Below are positions 1-10,304 of a stretch of DNA of 64,000 nt, one piece after another; positions within the stretch are counted from its first letter, which is position 1; every line of letters starts with the position of its first letter. The stretch lies in NCBI GenBank assembly GCA_029972225.1, contig CP124756.1, positions 2,338,001-2,402,000 of the forward strand, read 5' to 3'. Position numbers and translations under genes: made by a program. Below the pieces are notes generated by a model. It saw only the letters and a program-made list of their open reading frames with translations. It was not told the origin of the DNA and ran no database searches. Source of the stretch: Candidatus Thiothrix putei. GTDB lineage: Bacteria > Pseudomonadota > Gammaproteobacteria > Thiotrichales > Thiotrichaceae.

Positions 1-800
1 ACGAAAACATCGTCGAGGTCGGGGTCGCGGCACAATACAAAGTTCGTAATCCTGAAGATTATGCCTTCAATATCCTCAATCCGGATTTCTTGGCTGATCA
101 AACCCAAGGGACACTTTATCAAGTCATGCGAGGTGTTACCCGTGAAGTGATTGGACGCAATGATATGGATTTCATCCTCAAAGAAGGTCGTGCGCAAATT
201 GCCGGTGATATTCAAAGCCAAATGCAACAGGTACTGGATAATTATAAATCAGGTTTGCAAATCATTACGGTCAACCTAACGTATGCTGAAGCCCCGCCGC
301 AAGTCAAAGAAGCGTTTGATGAAGCCAATAAAGCACGTGAAGATGCCAACCGCTATCAAAACGAAGCCCAAACTTACGCGAATAAAGTGATCCCTGAAGC
401 GCGTGGTAAAGCCGCACGCTTAAAAGCGGAAGCCGAAGCGTTCCGTCAGGAAACGGTCAGCAGAGCGGAAGGTGATGCTTCACGTTTCATGCAGTTGGTC
501 ACGGAATACCGTAAAGCACCTCAGGTTACCCGCGAACGCCTGTACTTGGAAACGATGGAAACTGTCATGGCTGGTAGCCGCAAAATCGTGATTGACTCCA
601 ATAGCAATAATATGTTGTACCTGCCCCTGGATCAATTGAACGCTCAAACCAGCACGGCTGCTGGCAATACGCCCCAAGCTGCCGCCGCTGCCATGCAAAA
701 TGCGACTGACAAATCGAATGCGACACCTAGCGATGCCACGGTTAATAGTACCGACGTCACGCGTACAGGTCGGGAAACTGGTGTAAGGGAGAGCCGCTAA
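1..800 (+). CDS. hflK: FtsH protease modulator HflK, 5' end cut off by window
   Basis: The frame is already open at base 3, so only about the last 265 codons are present and no start is visible. HflK is an SPFH/Band 7 inner-membrane protein that with HflC builds a large assembly around the FtsH protease and modulates it. The visible part holds the end of the SPFH domain, then a long Ala/Glu/Lys/Arg-rich helix (about bases 300-470) typical of the HflK/HflC coiled coil, and a low-complexity Asn/Thr/Ala tail that HflK proteins often carry. The TAA stop overlaps the ATG of hflC by one base, which suggests coupled translation of the two subunits. Confidence 0.95.
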   Translation, partial: ENIVEVGVAAQYKVRNPEDYAFNILNPDFLADQTQGTLYQVMRGVTREVIGRNDMDFILKEGRAQIAGDIQSQMQQVLDNYKSGLQIITVNLTYAEAPPQVKEAFDEANKAREDANRYQNEAQTYANKVIPEARGKAARLKAEAEAFRQETVSRAEGDASRFMQLVTEYRKAPQVTRERLYLETMETVMAGSRKIVIDSNSNNMLYLPLDQLNAQTSTAAGNTPQAAAAAMQNATDKSNATPSDATVNSTDVTRTGRETGVRESR

Positions 801-1672
801 TGGATATTAAAAACATACTCGCGGTCGTCGCGGGTGCGCTTGCTTTGCTGATCTATTCATCCGTGTATACCGTGGATCAACGCGAAAAAGCAATCTTGTT
901 CAAATTCCGTGAAATCGTGAATGCTGACATCAAACCGGGGTTAAACTTCCGTATGCCGTTTATTACCACCGTTAGCAGATTTCCAGCAACGATTCAAACA
1001 CTTACCTCACGCCCGGAGCAATTCCTCACTGGTGAGAAAAAGTATGTCACGGTGGATTTCTTTCTGAAATGGCGTATTGAAGATGTCTCGGCATTCTACC
1101 GTTCAACCGGCGGTGGACGCATTACTGATGCGGAAAATCGTCTGGAACAGCTCATGAAAGACGGCTTGCGTAACGAGTTCAGCCGCCGCACCATCCAAGA
1201 AGCCTTGTCTGGTGAACGAGGCAGCATCCTCCAAGGGGTTGAAAGCAAATCCAAGGAAGTCGCCAAACAATTAGGGATAGAAATCGTTGACGTGCGGGTT
1301 AGCCGCATTGACTTCCCCGATACTGTCAGCGATTCCGTCTACAACCGGATGCGCTCCGACCGGGAACGGGTTGCCCAAGACTTCCGCTCACGCGGTCAGG
1401 AAGAAGGTGCGAAGATCGAAGCCAATGCTAACCGTGAGTCCACCATCATTATGGCGGAAGCTTATAAGGAAGCGGAAAAAATTCGCGGCGAAGGGGATGC
1501 TAAAGCCGCTAATATCTACGCACAAGCTTACCAACAAGATGCCGAGTTTTACGCTTTCTACCGCAGCCTAAACGCTTACCGCAATACCATCGGTAAAAAC
1601 GGGGATGTCATGGTGTTAGAACCCAACTCCGAGTTCTTCCGTTATTTCAAGCAGCAAGCGCTGCAACCCTAA
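800..1672 (+). CDS. hflC: FtsH protease modulator HflC
   Basis: A 290-residue SPFH/Band 7 protein of normal HflC length. One N-terminal membrane segment (about residues 5-22) anchors it, followed by the SPFH domain (about 20-185) and an Ala/Glu-rich helix (about 190-245, with a run reading EGAKIEANANRE). Known role: partner of HflK in the complex that holds and regulates FtsH. The ATG overlaps the last base of the hflK stop codon. A DUF2065 gene and hisZ-purA follow, a gene order common in gammaproteobacteria, which supports the assignment. Confidence 0.96.
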   Translation: MDIKNILAVVAGALALLIYSSVYTVDQREKAILFKFREIVNADIKPGLNFRMPFITTVSRFPATIQTLTSRPEQFLTGEKKYVTVDFFLKWRIEDVSAFYRSTGGGRITDAENRLEQLMKDGLRNEFSRRTIQEALSGERGSILQGVESKSKEVAKQLGIEIVDVRVSRIDFPDTVSDSVYNRMRSDRERVAQDFRSRGQEEGAKIEANANRESTIIMAEAYKEAEKIRGEGDAKAANIYAQAYQQDAEFYAFYRSLNAYRNTIGKNGDVMVLEPNSEFFRYFKQQALQP

Positions 1673-1675
1673 GCA

Positions 1676-1870
1676 GTGGCGTTTAACTGGAACGATTTGC
1701 TCACTGCTATCGCCCTCCTGTTGATTTTGGAGGGGCTTATGCCATTCTTAAGCCCCTCCCGCCTCAAACAAGCCTACCGCGAATTGATCGAATTACCCGA
1801 CAAAACCTTACGAACCATTGGTCTGATAGGTGTAATTGCTGGTATCCTACTGCTCTTTTTGACCGATTAG
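1676..1870 (+). CDS. DUF2065 family small membrane protein
   Basis: A 64-residue protein starting at GTG, three bases after the hflC stop. Two hydrophobic helices (about residues 8-27 and 45-62) flank a charged loop containing the sequence SPSRLKQAYRELIELPDKTL, a pattern of the DUF2065 (YjeT-like) family. These proteins are regularly encoded between hflC and hisZ or purA in gammaproteobacteria and have no established function. Its position suggests it is cotranscribed with hflKC and may act at the same membrane complex, which is inference. Confidence 0.85.
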   Translation: MAFNWNDLLTAIALLLILEGLMPFLSPSRLKQAYRELIELPDKTLRTIGLIGVIAGILLLFLTD

Positions 1871-1878
1871 CTGAAAAC

Positions 1879-3066
1879 ATGCTGAATACTCACCACTATT
1901 GGGCGCTTCCTGATGGAATCAGCGAAGCCCTGCCCGATGAAGCCGAAGCGCTGGAGCAATTGCGCCGCAACCTGCTCGACCTGTATGCCACCTGGGGCTA
2001 CCGTTTGGTAATGCCGCCACTGGTAGAATTCATGGAATCCCTGCGCACGGGACATGGCACGCACCTTGATGTGCAAACCTTCAAGCTCACCGACCAGTTA
2101 AGTGGGCGCATGATGGGAGTACGTGCCGACATGACCCCGCAAATTGCGCGGATTGATGCCCACAAATTGCAAACCGAACAGCCGAATCGCCTATGCTACA
2201 TGGGCACGGTATTGCGCACCCGCAGTTTCCACGACGGTTCACGTTCGCCCTTGCAAGTAGGCGCGGAATTGTTTGGTCATGCAGGTTTGGACAGTGATTT
2301 TGAAGTTATCAGCCTGTTGCTGGAAACCTTGACACATTGCCAAATCCCCGACTTGCTATTGGACATTGGGCACGTTGGCATTTTCCGCAGCTTAGCGCGT
2401 GCTGCTGGGCTGGATACGGCGCAAGAACGCCATTTCTATGACATGCTGGTGCGCAAATCCTTGCCCGAAATTGATGCATGGCTGGCAACAACCAATTTGC
2501 CTGCTGACATCAGCACTTGTTTGCAACAATTGCCACGCTTGAATGGGGCGGTTGAAATACTCGATCAAGCCGCTGCATTGTTTGCAAACGCGCCGAGCGA
2601 CGTTCAGGATGCTCTAACGTATTTGCGCACCCTAACCACACGAGTAGCGGCGCACTTCCCCGCCTGTAATATCCATGTTGACCTAGCTGAATTGAGTGGT
2701 TACGACTACCATACTGGCATTGTGTACGGTGTTTATACATCGGGCATGGGTCGTGAAGTCGCACGCGGCGGGCGTTACGACGGTATCGGCGAAGCCTTTG
2801 GGCGCACCCGCCCTGCTACGGGTTTCAGTACCGATTTGCGCACCTTGGCAACGTTTGCTTTGCCACAGCAGCAACGGGCGGGCAACGCCAGTATTTTTGC
2901 GCCAGCCGTACAAGATGCGTCACTGGAACAACTGATTCGGACATTACGCAGTCAACAGCAACGGGTTATCCGTGCACTAGACGGGCAAACACACAACGCG
3001 GCAGCATTGGGTTGCAGCCAACAAATCATTCAGCAAGACGGTCATTGGAACGTCGTGGCTGTTTAA
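1879..3066 (+). CDS. hisZ: ATP phosphoribosyltransferase regulatory subunit HisZ
   Basis: A 395-residue paralogue of histidyl-tRNA synthetase that lacks the tRNA anticodon-binding role. In organisms with a short HisG, HisZ forms a hetero-octamer with it and gives histidine feedback control of the first step of histidine synthesis. Class II synthetase-like blocks are visible: VRADMTPQIARIDAH near residues 77-91, LDIGHVG near 162, and the paired YDYHTGIVYGVY and GGRYDGIGEAFG segments near 275-308. The ATG lies 8 bases after the DUF2065 gene. HisG itself is not in the window. The purA gene follows after 40 bases. Confidence 0.93.
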   Translation: MLNTHHYWALPDGISEALPDEAEALEQLRRNLLDLYATWGYRLVMPPLVEFMESLRTGHGTHLDVQTFKLTDQLSGRMMGVRADMTPQIARIDAHKLQTEQPNRLCYMGTVLRTRSFHDGSRSPLQVGAELFGHAGLDSDFEVISLLLETLTHCQIPDLLLDIGHVGIFRSLARAAGLDTAQERHFYDMLVRKSLPEIDAWLATTNLPADISTCLQQLPRLNGAVEILDQAAALFANAPSDVQDALTYLRTLTTRVAAHFPACNIHVDLAELSGYDYHTGIVYGVYTSGMGREVARGGRYDGIGEAFGRTRPATGFSTDLRTLATFALPQQQRAGNASIFAPAVQDASLEQLIRTLRSQQQRVIRALDGQTHNAAALGCSQQIIQQDGHWNVVAV

Positions 3067-3076
3067 TCTTTATTAA

Positions 3077-4401
<1,325 letters not shown>

Positions 4402-4402
<1 letters not shown>

Positions 4403-5157
4403 TGGCGATGGATGTTAGCCGTCGGTTTGGCGGCATCATCCGCACCTACGGTGAGGCGGCATTTAACCGCTTCACCGCCGCGCATGTTTGCGTGATTGGC
4501 GTGGGTGGCGTAGGTTCGTGGGCTGTCGAAGCCTTGGCGCGTAGTGGTATTGGCGCACTCACGCTGATCGACCTTGATAACGTTGCCGAATCCAATATCA
4601 ACCGCCAATTACCTGCCCTCGGCAGCACGATTGGACGTGCCAAAATTGCCGTATTGCGGGAACGTTGCCTCGACATTAATCCCGCCTGCCAATTGTATCT
4701 CGTTGAAGATTTTATCGACAAGGATAACCTTGCGACTCTCATCAAACCCGAATTCGATTACGTGCTGGATTGCATCGACAATGCCCGCACCAAAGCGGCA
4801 CTGATTGCGTATTGTCGCCGTAACAAAATCCGCTTAATTACCGCTGGGGGCGCGGGTGGGCAAAAAGACCCGACCAAAATCCGTCTAACCGATTTGACCA
4901 AAACCTTGCAAGACCCGTTGCTATCAAAAGTGCGTAAGGAATTGCGCCAGCATTACGGTTTCAGCAGCAATCCCAAACGCCGCTTTGATGTACCTGCCGT
5001 GTGGTCGGAAGAAGCGATGACTTTGCCGGAGCGGGCAGATGGTGCAAGCGCGTGTGATTTGAGTTGCGCGGGGGGGATTGGGTCGGTGACAACGGTGACG
5101 GCAAGTTTTGCCTTTGTCGCCGTCAGCCACGTATTGGGAAAACTAGCAATCCACTAA
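4402..5157 (+). CDS. tcdA: tRNA threonylcarbamoyladenosine dehydratase
   Basis: A 251-residue ThiF/E1-superfamily protein. TcdA (CsdL) uses ATP to dehydrate t6A37 in tRNA to the cyclic ct6A form. The N-terminal half is a Rossmann nucleotide-binding fold with GVGGVGSWAVEALARSGIG at about residues 33-51, then DNVAESNINRQ near 59-69 and CIDNARTK near 125-132. A C-terminal SCAGGIGSVTT block holds a conserved Cys. The ATG overlaps the purA stop by one base, so the two genes are probably cotranscribed; an internal ATG two codons on is an alternative start. No csdA or csdE partner lies nearby. Confidence 0.92.
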
Positions 5158-5218
5158 ATCAGCGAATCAGCCATTTCTGGTGTATTCTCTTCCATAGAAA
5201 CCAGAGGAGGATTTCGCC

Positions 5219-6037
5219 ATGTCAACAGAAGAAACTAACCCGAATACTCAAGAACCTGAAGCCACAGCAAGCGTGCGCTTGCGACCGTTTATCGCCCCCT
5301 GCCGCCCAATTTCCCCAACTGCTCCCTTGCGCTGGCTGAAACAGGGGTTTCAAGATTTTAAGCAAGCGCCGCTCTTGAGCATGGCATACGGGGCGATATT
5401 CATGCTCGCCAGTTGGCTGATTGCCTTGTGGTCATGGGAAGTGGGCAGTTTTACTATGCTCATCGTTTTGTTTGCCGCCTTTGTGTTTCTTGGTCCTGCG
5501 CTGGCGATGGGTTTGTATTCCGTCAGTTGCCAACTGGATCGGGGCATGAAACCACGTATCGGGTTTTGTCTGACACAGGGTAAGAAACGCCTTGGCAATC
5601 AGATGGTGTTTGCTTTTGCCTTGTTGGTCATTTTCTTGGTCTGGGCGCGAGCGGCTGCCATCGTCAATATTTTTCTACCGATGGCACGAAGCCCCAATCC
5701 CTCGGAATTAATGACGTTTTTGATCATCGGCTCTGTGGTGGGCTTGCTGTTTACCTTGATCGTTTACTGCGCCAGCGTGTTTTCCCTGCCCATGATTATG
5801 GATCGGGAGGTGGATGCGATTACCGCCGTGTTGAGCAGTGTCAATGCTGTCCTGAAAAACAAAGCTGCCATGTTGCTGTGGGCACTGATTATTTTGGGGT
5901 CGGTGTTGCTGGGCTTCCTGACACTGTTTATGGGCTTTATCGTCACCTTGCCGATCATTGGCTACGCCAGTTGGCGGGGCTATCGGGAAACCATTATCGG
6001 TGATGAATGGCAGCAAGACCCGGATACAGCCGCCTGA
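5219..6037 (+). CDS. DUF2189 family integral membrane protein
   Basis: A 272-residue protein with a polar N-terminus and about five to six hydrophobic helices: near residues 58-75, 78-101, 135-160, 168-195, 215-235 and 238-255. The segment GPALAMGLYSVSCQLDRG is typical of the DUF2189 family, which has no known biochemical role. A good Shine-Dalgarno sequence (AGAGGAGG, bases 5202-5209) precedes the ATG. It stands alone after tcdA and converges on dcd, with 15 bases between the stops. No function can be read from context. Confidence 0.8.
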   Translation: MSTEETNPNTQEPEATASVRLRPFIAPCRPISPTAPLRWLKQGFQDFKQAPLLSMAYGAIFMLASWLIALWSWEVGSFTMLIVLFAAFVFLGPALAMGLYSVSCQLDRGMKPRIGFCLTQGKKRLGNQMVFAFALLVIFLVWARAAAIVNIFLPMARSPNPSELMTFLIIGSVVGLLFTLIVYCASVFSLPMIMDREVDAITAVLSSVNAVLKNKAAMLLWALIILGSVLLGFLTLFMGFIVTLPIIGYASWRGYRETIIGDEWQQDPDTAA

Positions 6038-6052
6038 TCCGGGTCATGTTAC

Positions 6053-7753
6053 TCAGGTTTTGGGCAAGGTAACGCCGGTTTGCCCTTGGTACTTGCCGCC
6101 ACGGTCTTTGTAGGACGTGGAGCATACCTCATCTGACTCGAAAAACAGCATCTGCGCCACGCCTTCGTTGGCGTAGATTTTCGCGGGTAGCGTTGTTGTA
6201 TTCGAGAATTCCAAGGTAACGTGCCCTTCCCATTCGGGTTCTAAGGGCGTTACATTTACAATTATTCCGCAGTTATGGACGAAAACGCCATTATCCAACG
6301 CAAAATTTCCCGCTTCAGGAACGGTCAAACAGAACACATCGTGATCACCTGCAACAGGACGAACATGTGTCACTTTATGGTTTTGCTGACCTTCACGGCT
6401 CACACCTCGGAACGCATCAATAATATGCGGGAAACGCCGGAATACAGCACGATCACATTCTAATAAACGTGCTGCTCCTCGAATTGACCCTGTTTGATGC
6501 AATGCCTCTTTCACGACTTCATCAGTAATCTCGGTACGCAAACGCAAATTTCGCGCAAATTCAGCCTGACGTTGATGTCTATCAGGGTCAGCCTGCTCCC
6601 AAACAGCTTTCATCCGTTCACCTTGCCTCGCTCGTTCTGCATGATCCTGATAACGGGCAAGCATCGCCTCACGATGAGCCTGTCGAGTAGCATCCGAGGG
6701 ATTGCAACGCGCTGCTAGTAACTCTGCGCGTTGAGCAGCGTAAACATCATCGTGCCAGAAACGGCTAGCTCGTTCACTTTGCAAGCTAGAATAACGTTCT
6801 GCCCATTCAGGATTTTGCATACGCTCATGCAATGCGGCACGGATGGATGCACTGTGTTCGTCAGGGTCAAACTCCTCACCGTAGTTTTCCGCATTGTGCA
6901 GCCGAATATGTGCTTCGGCATCCATGCGGACAATGTTCCAAGGGTTATTATTTAAACGGTCAATATCGACATGATGGCGATGGGTGTTTGGCGCATCAGC
7001 ATACAAGCCATTCCGTAAATTCCACTCATCAGCCAAACGGTGCGTGGGATACAAATGCCCGTTCAACGGTTGGTATACCATTTCATAACCACGCGCCAAC
7101 TGCCGATATAATGGCATCAACGACGCTCCCGGTGTTAATTCACCTGCCGCGATCCAACGCCCATCACGCAGCATAAACAAATGGTCAGGGGTAGCGAAAA
7201 TACTTTTACCATTATCTAACCCAACTTCAATGAGGCTATCACGCCCCACATAACGCGGGGCTTCCAGTTGTGTCACAATCAAACGACCGTTTGCACCAAT
7301 GCTATAACCCCAGAACAATTCACCCTGCTCGGCACGTACTGCCATTTCTTCCAAGGTTGGAGAAGAGCCATCGACTAAAGCAACACGGGTATCGCCGCGA
7401 AAACAACGCGCATACGTCGATTTCCCCAAACACACCACCAAGGTGCTGCGGGGAATACGGAAATATTCCACCGTCCGCGCCAGTGCAAACGAGTTGGGCG
7501 GGATAATGCAAACATCGCCTTTGAAATCCACAAAGCTCTTTTCGTCAAAGTTTTTCGGATCAACAATAGTGCTATTGATATTGGTGAAAATCTTAAACTC
7601 GTTGGCGCAACGCACATCATAACCGTAACTTGACGTGCCGTAAGAAACGATCCTTTCGCCGTTGGCAGTGCGCACCTGCCCTGTTTCAAACGGTTCGATC
7701 ATATTGTGTTCGGCTGCCATGCGGCGAATCCAATGGTCGGATTTAATGCTCAT
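6053..7753 (-). CDS. dcd: dCTP deaminase precursor containing an intein
   Basis: The 566-residue product is a dCTP deaminase interrupted in frame by a 378-residue intein (residues 117-494). Dcd converts dCTP to dUTP, feeding dTMP synthesis. The N-extein (1-116) ends in GKSTYAR and the C-extein (495-566) begins with [16 protein letters not shown]. Joined, they make exactly 188 residues, the normal Dcd length. By alignment with the E. coli enzyme the catalytic residues are Ser112, Arg116 and, after splicing, Glu137, so the intein lies directly after the catalytic arginine and the unspliced protein should be inactive. The ATG overlaps the stop of the upstream lipoprotein gene by four bases. Confidence 0.95.
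   Translation of the reverse strand: MSIKSDHWIRRMAAEHNMIEPFETGQVRTANGERIVSYGTSSYGYDVRCANEFKIFTNINSTIVDPKNFDEKSFVDFKGDVCIIPPNSFALARTVEYFRIPRSTLVVCLGKSTYARCFRGDTRVALVDGSSPTLEEMAVRAEQGELFWGYSIGANGRLIVTQLEAPRYVGRDSLIEVGLDNGKSIFATPDHLFMLRDGRWIAAGELTPGASLMPLYRQLARGYEMVYQPLNGHLYPTHRLADEWNLRNGLYADAPNTHRHHVDIDRLNNNPWNIVRMDAEAHIRLHNAENYGEEFDPDEHSASIRAALHERMQNPEWAERYSSLQSERASRFWHDDVYAAQRAELLAARCNPSDATRQAHREAMLARYQDHAERARQGERMKAVWEQADPDRHQRQAEFARNLRLRTEITDEVVKEALHQTGSIRGAARLLECDRAVFRRFPHIIDAFRGVSREGQQNHKVTHVRPVAGDHDVFCLTVPEAGNFALDNGVFVHNCGIIVNVTPLEPEWEGHVTLEFSNTTTLPAKIYANEGVAQMLFFESDEVCSTSYKDRGGKYQGQTGVTLPKT
6272..7405 (-). other. Intein with HNH homing endonuclease inside Dcd
   Basis: The 378-residue intervening protein begins with Cys ([13 protein letters not shown], splice block A). 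It has a block B segment [13 protein letters not shown] at about residues 183-195 of the precursor, and ends in block F ([17 protein letters not shown]) and the terminal VFVHN, followed by Cys as the +1 residue. These are the nucleophiles and His-Asn pair needed for standard splicing. Between the splicing halves, residues about 257-286 ([19 protein letters not shown], then HIRLH) form an HNH nuclease motif. Residues about 408-445 look like a helix-turn-helix DNA-binding segment ([20 protein letters not shown]). The element therefore looks complete for both splicing and homing. Confidence 0.93.
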
Positions 7754-8193
7754 CCTTTCACCCCTACGCCACCTTGACGCTGAAACGGTACTTTAACAAA
7801 CGGTAAACGCACCGCACCACTGAGGTTATACGCCACCGTGCGTGAACGGATAGCATCCGGTGCGAGGCGTAAAATTTCGGCGAAATCGAGTTTTACCGGA
7901 ATTTTAACCGGCACATCCTGACGTGCGCCGAGCGTGACATTTTCGGTTTGATCACCGCTGGCGACTTGCCGCCCGTTGAGGATTAAACCGTATTCAATGC
8001 CCTGCAACGGAATCGGGAAGGCATTAGGGTTGCTGACATTCAGAGTGACAACTGCCGTGCCTTGGGTGAGGGAAATCTCTTGCACTTGGATGTTTTGGAT
8101 CGAGACGTTGGGCTGCTCAATCACACCGGGGACGCTGCTGCACGCTGGCAACAACAGGGATGTGGATAGCAATAGGGATATTCGTTTCAGCAT
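7750..8193 (-). CDS. LEA14-like lipoprotein
   Basis: A 147-residue protein with a lipoprotein signal: basic start, hydrophobic core and lipobox LPAC with Cys18 as the predicted lipidated residue. The rest resembles the LEA14 / water-stress-hypersensitive-response domain, an immunoglobulin-like beta sandwich; [19 protein letters not shown] at about residues 53-71 is the typical signature. Bacterial members are lipoproteins of unknown role. Residue 19 is Ser, so sorting to the outer membrane is likely by the usual +2 rule. Its TGA overlaps the dcd ATG by four bases, so translation of the two is probably coupled. Confidence 0.8.
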   Translation of the reverse strand: MLKRISLLLSTSLLLPACSSVPGVIEQPNVSIQNIQVQEISLTQGTAVVTLNVSNPNAFPIPLQGIEYGLILNGRQVASGDQTENVTLGARQDVPVKIPVKLDFAEILRLAPDAIRSRTVAYNLSGAVRLPFVKVPFQRQGGVGVKG

Positions 8194-8250
8194 GGGTTTT
8201 TCTTTGTGTTAAGGGCGATAGCGAATACTAAAACAAAATGGCGGTGGTAA

Positions 8251-8300
8251 GAAGACCCTCACCCCCCAGCCCCCTCTCCCGCGAAGCGGTAGAGGGGGAG
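8251..8300. repeat. 50-bp inverted repeat, left copy, with internal palindrome
   Basis: This 50-bp segment is the reverse complement of 10796-10845 with one mismatch. Its right half is itself a palindrome (CCCCCTCT and CCGC arms pairing with GCGG and AGAGGGGG), so it can fold into a strong hairpin just after the stop codon of the TPR lipoprotein gene at 8308. It resembles dispersed GC-rich REP-like intergenic elements and could also act as a transcript end or stabiliser. Confidence 0.85.
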
Positions 8301-8307
8301 GAGGACA

Positions 8308-10251
8308 CTACTTTTTCAATTCATTTTTCAGATCATCAATTTTCCATTGTTCTGAAGGAATGAGACGATTCTCATCTTTCAGTCTTTGCAAAACCTTCAA
8401 CGCTTCGCTTAATAATTCTTTGCGCTTATCCGGTTGAATTTTCGCCAACTTGTAGTAACTTACTACCAGGTCGTTTTGCCATTCGGCCTGCTTCGGGTCG
8501 AGTTCCACCAGCTTCTGGGCTATCAACAGCGAATCCTGATACGCCTTCAGCGCGGCGGGCGTGTCGCCGTTCGCCTTGTAAAGGTCACCTACCTTGTTGT
8601 AGCTCACCGACAGGTCGCGCTGCCATTCGGCCTGCTTCGGGTCGAGTTCCACCAGCTTCTGGGCTATCAACAGCGAATCCTGATACGCCTTCAGCGCGGC
8701 GGGCGTGTCGCCGTTCGCCTTGTAAAGGTCACCTACCTTGTTGTAGCTCACCGACAGGTCGCGCTGCCATTCGGCCTGCTTCGGGTCGAGTTCCACCAGC
8801 TTGTTTCGGATCAACAGCGAATCCTGATACGCCTTCAGCGCGGCGGGCGTGTCGCCGTTCGCCTTGTAAAGGTCGCCGATTCGATCATAGCTCACCGACA
8901 GGTCGCGCTGCCATTCGGCCTGCTTCGGGTCGAGTTCCACCAGCTTCTGGGCTATCAACAGCGAATCCTGATACGCCTTCAGCGCGGCGGGCGTGTCGCC
9001 GTTCGCCTTGTAAAGGTCGCCGATTCGATCATAGCTCACCGACAGGTCGCGCTGCCATTCGGCCTGCTTCGGGTCGAGTTCCACCAGCTTGTTTCGGATC
9101 AACAGCGAATCCTGATACGCCTTCAGCGCGGCGGGCGTGTCGCCGTTCGCCTTGTAAAGGTCGCCGATTCGATCATAGCTCACCGACAGGTCGCGCTGCC
9201 ATTCGGCCTGCTTCGGGTCGAGTTCCACCAGCTTCTGGGCTATCAACAGCGAATCCTGATACGCCTTCAGCGCGGCGGGCGTGTCGCCGTTCGCCTTGTA
9301 AAGGTCACCTACCTTGTTGTAGCTCACCGACAGGTCGCGCTGCCATTCGGCCTGCTTCGGGTCGAGTTCCACCAGCTTCTGGGCTATCAACAGCGAATCC
9401 TGATACGCCTTCAGCGCGGCGGGCGTGTCGCCGTTCGCCTTGTAAAGGTCACCTACCTTGTTGTAGCTCACCGACAGGTCGCGCTGACGGTCAGTATTAT
9501 CAGGTTCGGCGGTAGCAGCTTTTTTCAGGGATTCATGGGCTTGGAGGAATTTTTCCTGCGCGGTTTTACCATCGCCGTTGGCTTTCAGGATGTCGGCTTC
9601 CCCCATGATTGCAGCGGCAAACTCACGCTCCTGTTTTTGGGTTTTAGCGGCTTGTTGCATCCCGCGCCATGCGTCGAGGGCTTGGGGGGTATTGCCCAGC
9701 TTTTGGGCAATTTTGGCAAGCTCCCACCACGCAGTAATGTTATCGGGTTGGAGTTGGGTGACTTCGCGGTAGCGGGCGAAGGCTTTGTCGTGGTCGAGGC
9801 GCAGTTCGGCGACCTCGGCGAGGTCAAAGGCGCGTTGTGCAAGACGTTGGCGCGAGAGTTCAACGTCTTTGTCGTAGGCTTGTTGCAGCAGGGTTTCGGC
9901 TTGGTCGAGGTTGCCTAAGTCGAGTTCGCGGCGGGCTTGTTGGGCGAGTTCGTCGGTTTTGGCGTATTCGCCTAAACGTTGTTCCAAGTCGGCGTATTTG
10001 CGTTTGAGTTCTTCGAGTTCGGCGGCACGGTCAGCTTCTGGTACACCTTTGGCAATCAGACCTTGTAACAGGCGTTCTTCTGCCTCTTTAGAAAGCTGGA
10101 CTTTAACATCTTGGGTGATGCTGACATTCCCACCCGCGACTGCGTTGGGTGAAAAATCACCGCCACTGCTTTGGCTGACTTCTTGCTTATCACCACAGGC
10201 GGCAAGCAACAATACACTGACTAACACTAAACGACGCATAACCAACCTCAA
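8308..10251 (-). CDS. TPR-repeat lipoprotein with seven near-identical 48-residue units
   Basis: A 647-residue predicted lipoprotein (lipobox LAAC, Cys19). After the signal comes a short motif reading SPNAVAGGNVSITQDV (34-49), a charged coiled-coil segment (about 55-110), diverged TPR-like helices (about 105-250), then seven tandem 48-residue units (259-594) and a Lys-rich end. The units read LSVSYNKVGDLYKANGD and so on, ending in DPKQAEWQRD, and fit TPR helical hairpins used as protein-binding scaffolds. They differ only at two short blocks (NKV or DRI; IAQ or IRN). The upstream gene on the same strand encodes a small membrane protein with a related SPN motif. No enzymatic domain is visible and the function is unknown. 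Confidence 0.85.
   Translation of the reverse strand: MRLVMRRLVLVSVLLLAACGDKQEVSQSSGGDFSPNAVAGGNVSITQDVKVQLSKEAEERLLQGLIAKGVPEADRAAELEELKRKYADLEQRLGEYAKTDELAQQARRELDLGNLDQAETLLQQAYDKDVELSRQRLAQRAFDLAEVAELRLDHDKAFARYREVTQLQPDNITAWWELAKIAQKLGNTPQALDAWRGMQQAAKTQKQEREFAAAIMGEADILKANGDGKTAQEKFLQAHESLKKAATAEPDNTDRQRDLSVSYNKVGDLYKANGDTPAALKAYQDSLLIAQKLVELDPKQAEWQRDLSVSYNKVGDLYKANGDTPAALKAYQDSLLIAQKLVELDPKQAEWQRDLSVSYDRIGDLYKANGDTPAALKAYQDSLLIRNKLVELDPKQAEWQRDLSVSYDRIGDLYKANGDTPAALKAYQDSLLIAQKLVELDPKQAEWQRDLSVSYDRIGDLYKANGDTPAALKAYQDSLLIRNKLVELDPKQAEWQRDLSVSYNKVGDLYKANGDTPAALKAYQDSLLIAQKLVELDPKQAEWQRDLSVSYNKVGDLYKANGDTPAALKAYQDSLLIAQKLVELDPKQAEWQNDLVVSYYKLAKIQPDKRKELLSEALKVLQRLKDENRLIPSEQWKIDDLKNELKK
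8470..9477. repeat. Seven tandem 144-bp coding repeats
   Basis: Exactly 7 x 144 bp inside the TPR lipoprotein gene. By eye the units are almost identical at the base level apart from two short variable blocks and the degenerate edge of the last unit. In protein order the block states are NKV/IAQ, NKV/IAQ, DRI/IRN, DRI/IAQ, DRI/IRN, NKV/IAQ, NKV/IAQ. Such identity in a coding repeat points to recent expansion or gene conversion. It also makes copy number sensitive to assembly collapse. Confidence 0.95.
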
Positions 10252-10265
10252 CAGGGTTTCTTGCT

Positions 10266-10288
10266 CCCCGCCTTTGCAAAAGGAGGGG
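10266..10288. repeat. GC-rich palindrome between the two island genes
   Basis: CCCC-CC-TTT pairs with AAA-GG-GGGG around a three-base loop, with one mismatch, and a G-rich tail follows. It lies in the 53-base gap between the small membrane protein gene (stop at 10305) and the TPR lipoprotein gene (ATG at 10251). It could attenuate or stabilise the shared transcript. It resembles, but is not identical to, the palindromes at 8251-8300 and 10796-10845. Confidence 0.6.
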
Positions 10289-10304
10289 TTGGGGGAGGAT
10301 TTTC

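Noticed and set aside
8470..9477. Regular repeats suggesting a CRISPR array
   Set aside because: The 144-bp units are contiguous, coding and lack unique spacers.
8434..9918. A 494-codon plus-strand open frame across the TPR repeats
   Set aside because: It is antisense to the TPR lipoprotein and stays open because the 144-bp repeat has no stop in that frame. It shows only a repeated basic/Leu/Val pattern, no known fold and no start signal.
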